Positions 61,337-64,000 of a DNA stretch of 64,000 nt are shown here, in pieces. Source of the DNA: Afipia sp. OHSU_II-C1 (GTDB lineage: Bacteria > Pseudomonadota > Alphaproteobacteria > Rhizobiales > Xanthobacteraceae); NCBI RefSeq assembly GCF_000497575.1, contig NZ_APJI01000006.1:394001-458000 (forward strand), written 5' to 3'. Each line of letters opens with the position of its first letter. Positions within the stretch are counted from its first letter, which is position 1. The notes beneath the pieces were generated by a model. The model ran no database searches and had not been told where the DNA came from. It saw only the letters and a list, made by a program, of their open reading frames with translations. A program made the translations under genes and the position numbers.

Positions 61337-61777
61337 CTAGTTTCTGCTGGCGCTCAAGCCGGCACGGGTGAAGGCGTCAACCCGTTGCGTGCCATTCACA
61401 TAAACATCCTTGCGGGTCACTTCGCCGGCGGGATTCACGGTGAACACGTCGAGCATCTCGATCTTGGCCGTGAACGGCTTGCCGCCCGTATCAGTGAGAT
61501 CGACAACCATCAGCCATTCGAAAACCCAGAAATCGGAGCCGTAAAGCAGCCGCCCTTCTTCAAACCGGAATTCGAGCCTGTCGAACAACTCAACGCAGTG
61601 CTGCCGGAGGGCTTCACGGCCACGGATCGGCCCCGCCCCGTCATGCACCCAGAAGATGGTGTCCTCGGAATGAAGCGACGCGATCAGATCCGGATTCCGG
61701 GTCTTCCATCCCACATGATAACGCTCGAACAACGCTTCGGTATCAAGACTCTTTTCAGCAAGCTGCGCTCTCGACAT
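61337..61777 (-). CDS. SnoaL-like / NTF2-fold protein
   Basis: This 146-aa protein matches the SnoaL-like NTF2 fold: LFERYHVGWKTRNPDLIASLHSEDTIFWVHD near the start, IRGREALRQHCVELFDRL and FEWLMVVDLTDTGGKPF. SnoaL proteins include hydrolases, isomerases and ligand carriers. The start at 61777 follows GGAGAACGAAC. It lies behind the palindrome at 61814-61834 and ahead of the acyl-CoA ligase, so it probably shares their regulation. Confidence 0.83.
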   Translation of the reverse strand: MSRAQLAEKSLDTEALFERYHVGWKTRNPDLIASLHSEDTIFWVHDGAGPIRGREALRQHCVELFDRLEFRFEEGRLLYGSDFWVFEWLMVVDLTDTGGKPFTAKIEMLDVFTVNPAGEVTRKDVYVNGTQRVDAFTRAGLSASRN

Positions 61778-61813
61778 GTTCGTTCTCCCATTGATTTTAT
61801 TATGGGGGATCAT

Positions 61814-61834
61814 TTACCGACTTTAAGTCGGTAA
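61814..61834. promoter_or_regulatory. Perfect 21-bp palindrome, probable TetR operator
   Basis: TTACCGACTTTAAGTCGGTAA is a perfect palindrome with 10-bp arms and one central base. It lies 36 bp before the SnoaL-like start and downstream of the TetR-family gene at 61883-62476. It is of the size and symmetry usual for TetR-family repressors. Confidence 0.8.
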
Positions 61835-61882
61835 GTCAAGAGAGCTTCAGAAATGCGGCATCGTGACGCCGTTTGCTTTCGC

Positions 61883-62476
61883 CTATGTGGTTTTCTGAAG
61901 ACCGTACAGCATGCTCCTCAGAGTCGCGCAGTAAACGCGCGCGACCTTGACCGGATTGTCGGACGCACCCGTCGCCAGCGCGGCTTCGATAATCGCGCCT
62001 GTGACAAGCCGCGCCGCGGAATCGATCTGCTTGCGGGATGCTTTCGGCCCCATGATCTCCACGATCCCGCTGTGAATCGATTCAAAGAAGTGCCGATCGT
62101 CCATCTCGCGCCATCGCTGCAAACCCATGACGACCGGCCCGTCCATCAGGATCAGCCGGCGCAGTCCCGGTTCGCTCGCAGCCTTCAGATAAGCGTAGGT
62201 GTTCATCGCAACGGTTTCGGGCGTGCGCGGACCCTTGTTGGCTGCAAGCCGCGAATTGAGCTGAGCGGCGAGTTCGGCCTGCGCGCGATCGAGCACCACC
62301 TCGAAGATCGACTGCTTGGACGAGAAGTGATGATAGACGCCGCCCTTCGCGATGCCGGCGGCGGCGGCGATGTCATCGATGCTCACGGCCTCGAACCCGC
62401 GGCTCATGAAGAGCTTTCGGGCCGCGCTCAGGATTCCATCGATTGTCGCTGCTGATCGTTCTGACTGCCGGGCCAT
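61883..62476 (-). CDS. TetR-family transcriptional repressor
   Basis: This 197-aa protein has a classic TetR N-terminal HTH: ILSAARKLFMSRGFEAVSI, then DDIAAAAGIAKGGVYHHFSSK and QSIFEVVLDRA. The rest is a ligand-binding domain of about 140 residues with GLRRLILMDGPVVMGLQ. I chose the ATG at 62476, directly before the HTH; the open frame continues upstream but only as antisense of ndvA. It likely represses the SnoaL-acyl-CoA ligase genes through the 61814 palindrome, and an acyl-CoA might relieve it. Confidence 0.92.
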   Translation of the reverse strand: MARQSERSAATIDGILSAARKLFMSRGFEAVSIDDIAAAAGIAKGGVYHHFSSKQSIFEVVLDRAQAELAAQLNSRLAANKGPRTPETVAMNTYAYLKAASEPGLRRLILMDGPVVMGLQRWREMDDRHFFESIHSGIVEIMGPKASRKQIDSAARLVTGAIIEAALATGASDNPVKVARVYCATLRSMLYGLQKTT

Positions 62477-62728
62477 CGTTGTCACGTCCAAACATCTTGA
62501 GCCGACAGGGAACTTTCGGCATCGCGAAGTCTTACTTCGTCCGGCGCGAAAACTCACCCTCGTCCTGAAACCATCAACGGCCCAAGAGGTCTGCCACCGC
62601 CAAATGCCCGCAATATCAATTGAGTGCATAACGGGTCTGCCCCTGTCTCTCCCGCCCTGTATTCGGCGGCGATCCCCGGCTAGGATGGCCGCTCTTTTCG
62701 TTGACGTCAGACTTGCAGGACTGTCCCT

Positions 62729-64000
62729 TTGATCCGTCTTTATGTTCGCGTTCTTGAACTGCTCGGCAAGGAAGCCCGGCTCGGCTGGTTTCTCGCTGTC
62801 GCCAATCTGCTGCTTGCCGTGGCGCAGTTCGCCGAGCCGGTGCTGTTCGGCCGCATCATCGACGTGCTGTCCGGCAAGCCAAGTCCCGACACGCTGTTCG
62901 GCGCCATCACATCGCCCTGGCCGCTGCTCGGCGCGTGGGTGGCGTTCGGACTGTTCACGATCATCTGCAGCGCGTTCGTCGCCCTGCAGGCGGACCGCCT
63001 CGCGCATCGCCAGCGTCAGGCGGTTCTCACCGGTTATTTCGAACACATCATGCAGCTGCCGCTGACCTTTCACACCGGCACCCATTCCGGCCGCCTGATG
63101 AAGGTGATGCTGCAGGGCACCGATGCCTTGTGGCGGCTGTGGCTGAGTTTTTTCCGCGAGCATTTCGCGGCGATCGTCTCGCTGGTCGTGCTGCTGCCGC
63201 TGTCGCTCTACATCAACTGGCGGCTCGCGATCCTGCTGTTCGTCCTGTGCGTCGTTTTCACCATCCTGACCACGCTCGTGGTGCGCAAGACCTACGGCCT
63301 GCAGATGGAGGTCGAGGAGCATTACGGCGATCTCGCCGCCCGCGCGTCGGACGCGCTCGGCAACGTGGCGCTGGTGCAAAGCTTCGTGCGTGTCGAGGCC
63401 GAGGTGCAGGGCCTGCGCGGGGTCGCCGACAAGCTGCTGTCGGCGCAATTGCCGGTGCTGTCATGGTGGGCGCTGGTGGCGGTCATGACCCGCGCCTCCA
63501 CCACCATCACGATTCTGGCGATTTTCGTGGTCGGCATCATTCTGAACAGTCAGGGTCAGGCCAGCGTCGGCGAGATCGTCATGTTCGTCTCCTTCGCGAC
63601 CATGCTGATCCAGAAACTCGAACAGGTGGTCAGCTTCATCAACAACGTGTTCATGGAAGCGCCGCGCTTACGCGAATTCTTCGACGTGCTCGACGCGGTG
63701 CCTGCCGTGCGCGACCGGCCCGACGCCATCGATCCCGGCCGCCTCACCGGCCTCGTGGAATTCAACGATGTCTCGTTTTCCTATGACGGCAAGCGGCCCG
63801 CGATCGAGGACCTGTCGTTCACCGCGCTGCCGGGACAGACCTTCGCGCTGGTCGGCGAAACCGGCGCCGGAAAATCCACTGCGATTGCGCTCCTGCACCG
63901 CGCGTTCGATCCGCAATCGGGCTTCATCAAGATCGACGGCATGGACATCCGCGGCATGACGCTCGCGGCGCTGCGCCGGAACATCGGCGTCGTGTTCCAG
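62729..64000 (+). CDS. ndvA: Cyclic beta-glucan exporter NdvA-type ABC transporter, 3' end outside window
   Basis: The 424 codons in the window carry an ABC exporter membrane domain (six hydrophobic segments over about residues 15-310) and the beginning of the ATPase domain with [20 protein letters not shown] and the Walker [17 protein letters not shown]. The start [19 protein letters not shown] and [16 protein letters not shown] match NdvA of Bradyrhizobium, which exports periplasmic cyclic beta-glucan. The start codon is TTG with AGGAC eight bases upstream; a stop lies 27 bp before it in frame. It is cut by the right edge. Confidence 0.88.
   Translation, partial: MIRLYVRVLELLGKEARLGWFLAVANLLLAVAQFAEPVLFGRIIDVLSGKPSPDTLFGAITSPWPLLGAWVAFGLFTIICSAFVALQADRLAHRQRQAVLTGYFEHIMQLPLTFHTGTHSGRLMKVMLQGTDALWRLWLSFFREHFAAIVSLVVLLPLSLYINWRLAILLFVLCVVFTILTTLVVRKTYGLQMEVEEHYGDLAARASDALGNVALVQSFVRVEAEVQGLRGVADKLLSAQLPVLSWWALVAVMTRASTTITILAIFVVGIILNSQGQASVGEIVMFVSFATMLIQKLEQVVSFINNVFMEAPRLREFFDVLDAVPAVRDRPDAIDPGRLTGLVEFNDVSFSYDGKRPAIEDLSFTALPGQTFALVGETGAGKSTAIALLHRAFDPQSGFIKIDGMDIRGMTLAALRRNIGVVFQ

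Noticed and set aside
62935-63786. 283-aa + frame within ndvA
   Set aside because: It is out of frame with the ABC transporter and made of Arg/Ala-rich sequence typical of GC-rich shadow frames.
1-64000. CRISPR arrays, rRNA genes and intact insertion sequences
   Set aside because: No regular direct-repeat arrays, rRNA sequence or intact transposase with terminal repeats were seen.

Overview
The window looks like an alphaproteobacterial chromosome of the Bradyrhizobium / Afipia / Rhodopseudomonas group. It is GC-rich, the flanking genes are typical of that group (an NdvA-type glucan exporter, a GrlR-like protein, small Bradyrhizobiaceae-type proteins), and one SOS box has the alphaproteobacterial GTTC-N7-GTTC form. 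About 1-49.2 kb is an accessory or mobile region. About 49.6-64 kb reads as ordinary chromosome. No rRNA, intact tRNA, CRISPR array or intact transposon was seen.

Region A (1-7.8 kb, minus strand) is a plasmid/ICE-style maintenance module: a strawberry-notch-type methyltransferase-helicase that runs off the left edge, a 704-aa ParB-like protein and an ArdC-type antirestriction protein. Each is preceded by a related leader, and two of these fold into a nested hairpin just before the ribosome binding site. Region B (7.9-16.8 kb) is a DNA-repair cassette: two LigD-type ligase-domain proteins, Ku, a Nudix hydrolase, a YfcE-like phosphodiesterase, then an SOS-controlled group of two CxxC proteins, an SRAP (YedK/HMCES) protein and a dinB pseudogene.

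Region C (17.0-46.8 kb) is a dense defence island. It holds a type I Mokosh-like pair (pseudokinase-SF1 helicase plus PLD nuclease, + strand). Next comes a long minus-strand run read from 36.6 kb down to 22.55 kb: a PD-(D/E)XK-like protein, a TIR protein and an ApeA-like HEPN protein; then AbiEi/AbiEii; then SIR2, HerA, an AddB-like nuclease and an AddA-like helicase-nuclease with overlapping reading frames. A divergent + strand run (36.7-41.1 kb) carries an unknown protein, two related proteins with a PD...WIEA motif, a frameshifted Lit-like (U49) metallopeptidase and a GIY-YIG protein with a zinc ribbon. After a decayed second copy of the ArdC leader and gene, in inverted orientation to the first, come a stand-alone SIR2 protein, a CoiA-like nuclease and a DUF4238 protein.

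Region D (46.8-49.3 kb) is the island edge: a small excisionase-like HTH protein, a DUF2971 protein, a protein joining a ribosomal L7/L12-like N-terminal segment to a ParB/Srx-like segment, and a tyrosine-recombinase remnant.

Region E (49.6-64 kb) contains a GrlR-like protein, exported proteins, a thioesterase, a nitronate monooxygenase, a YqaA/DedA membrane protein, a HisE-like protein, an ABC substrate-binding protein, PPK2, an Old Yellow Enzyme paired divergently with an HxlR regulator over two matching operators, a TetR-controlled SnoaL/acyl-CoA ligase group with a perfect 21-bp palindrome, and the 5' part of ndvA.

The best candidates for an undescribed system are the SIR2-HerA-AddB-AddA quartet joined to AbiE, and the PD-(D/E)XK-TIR-HEPN trio beside it.
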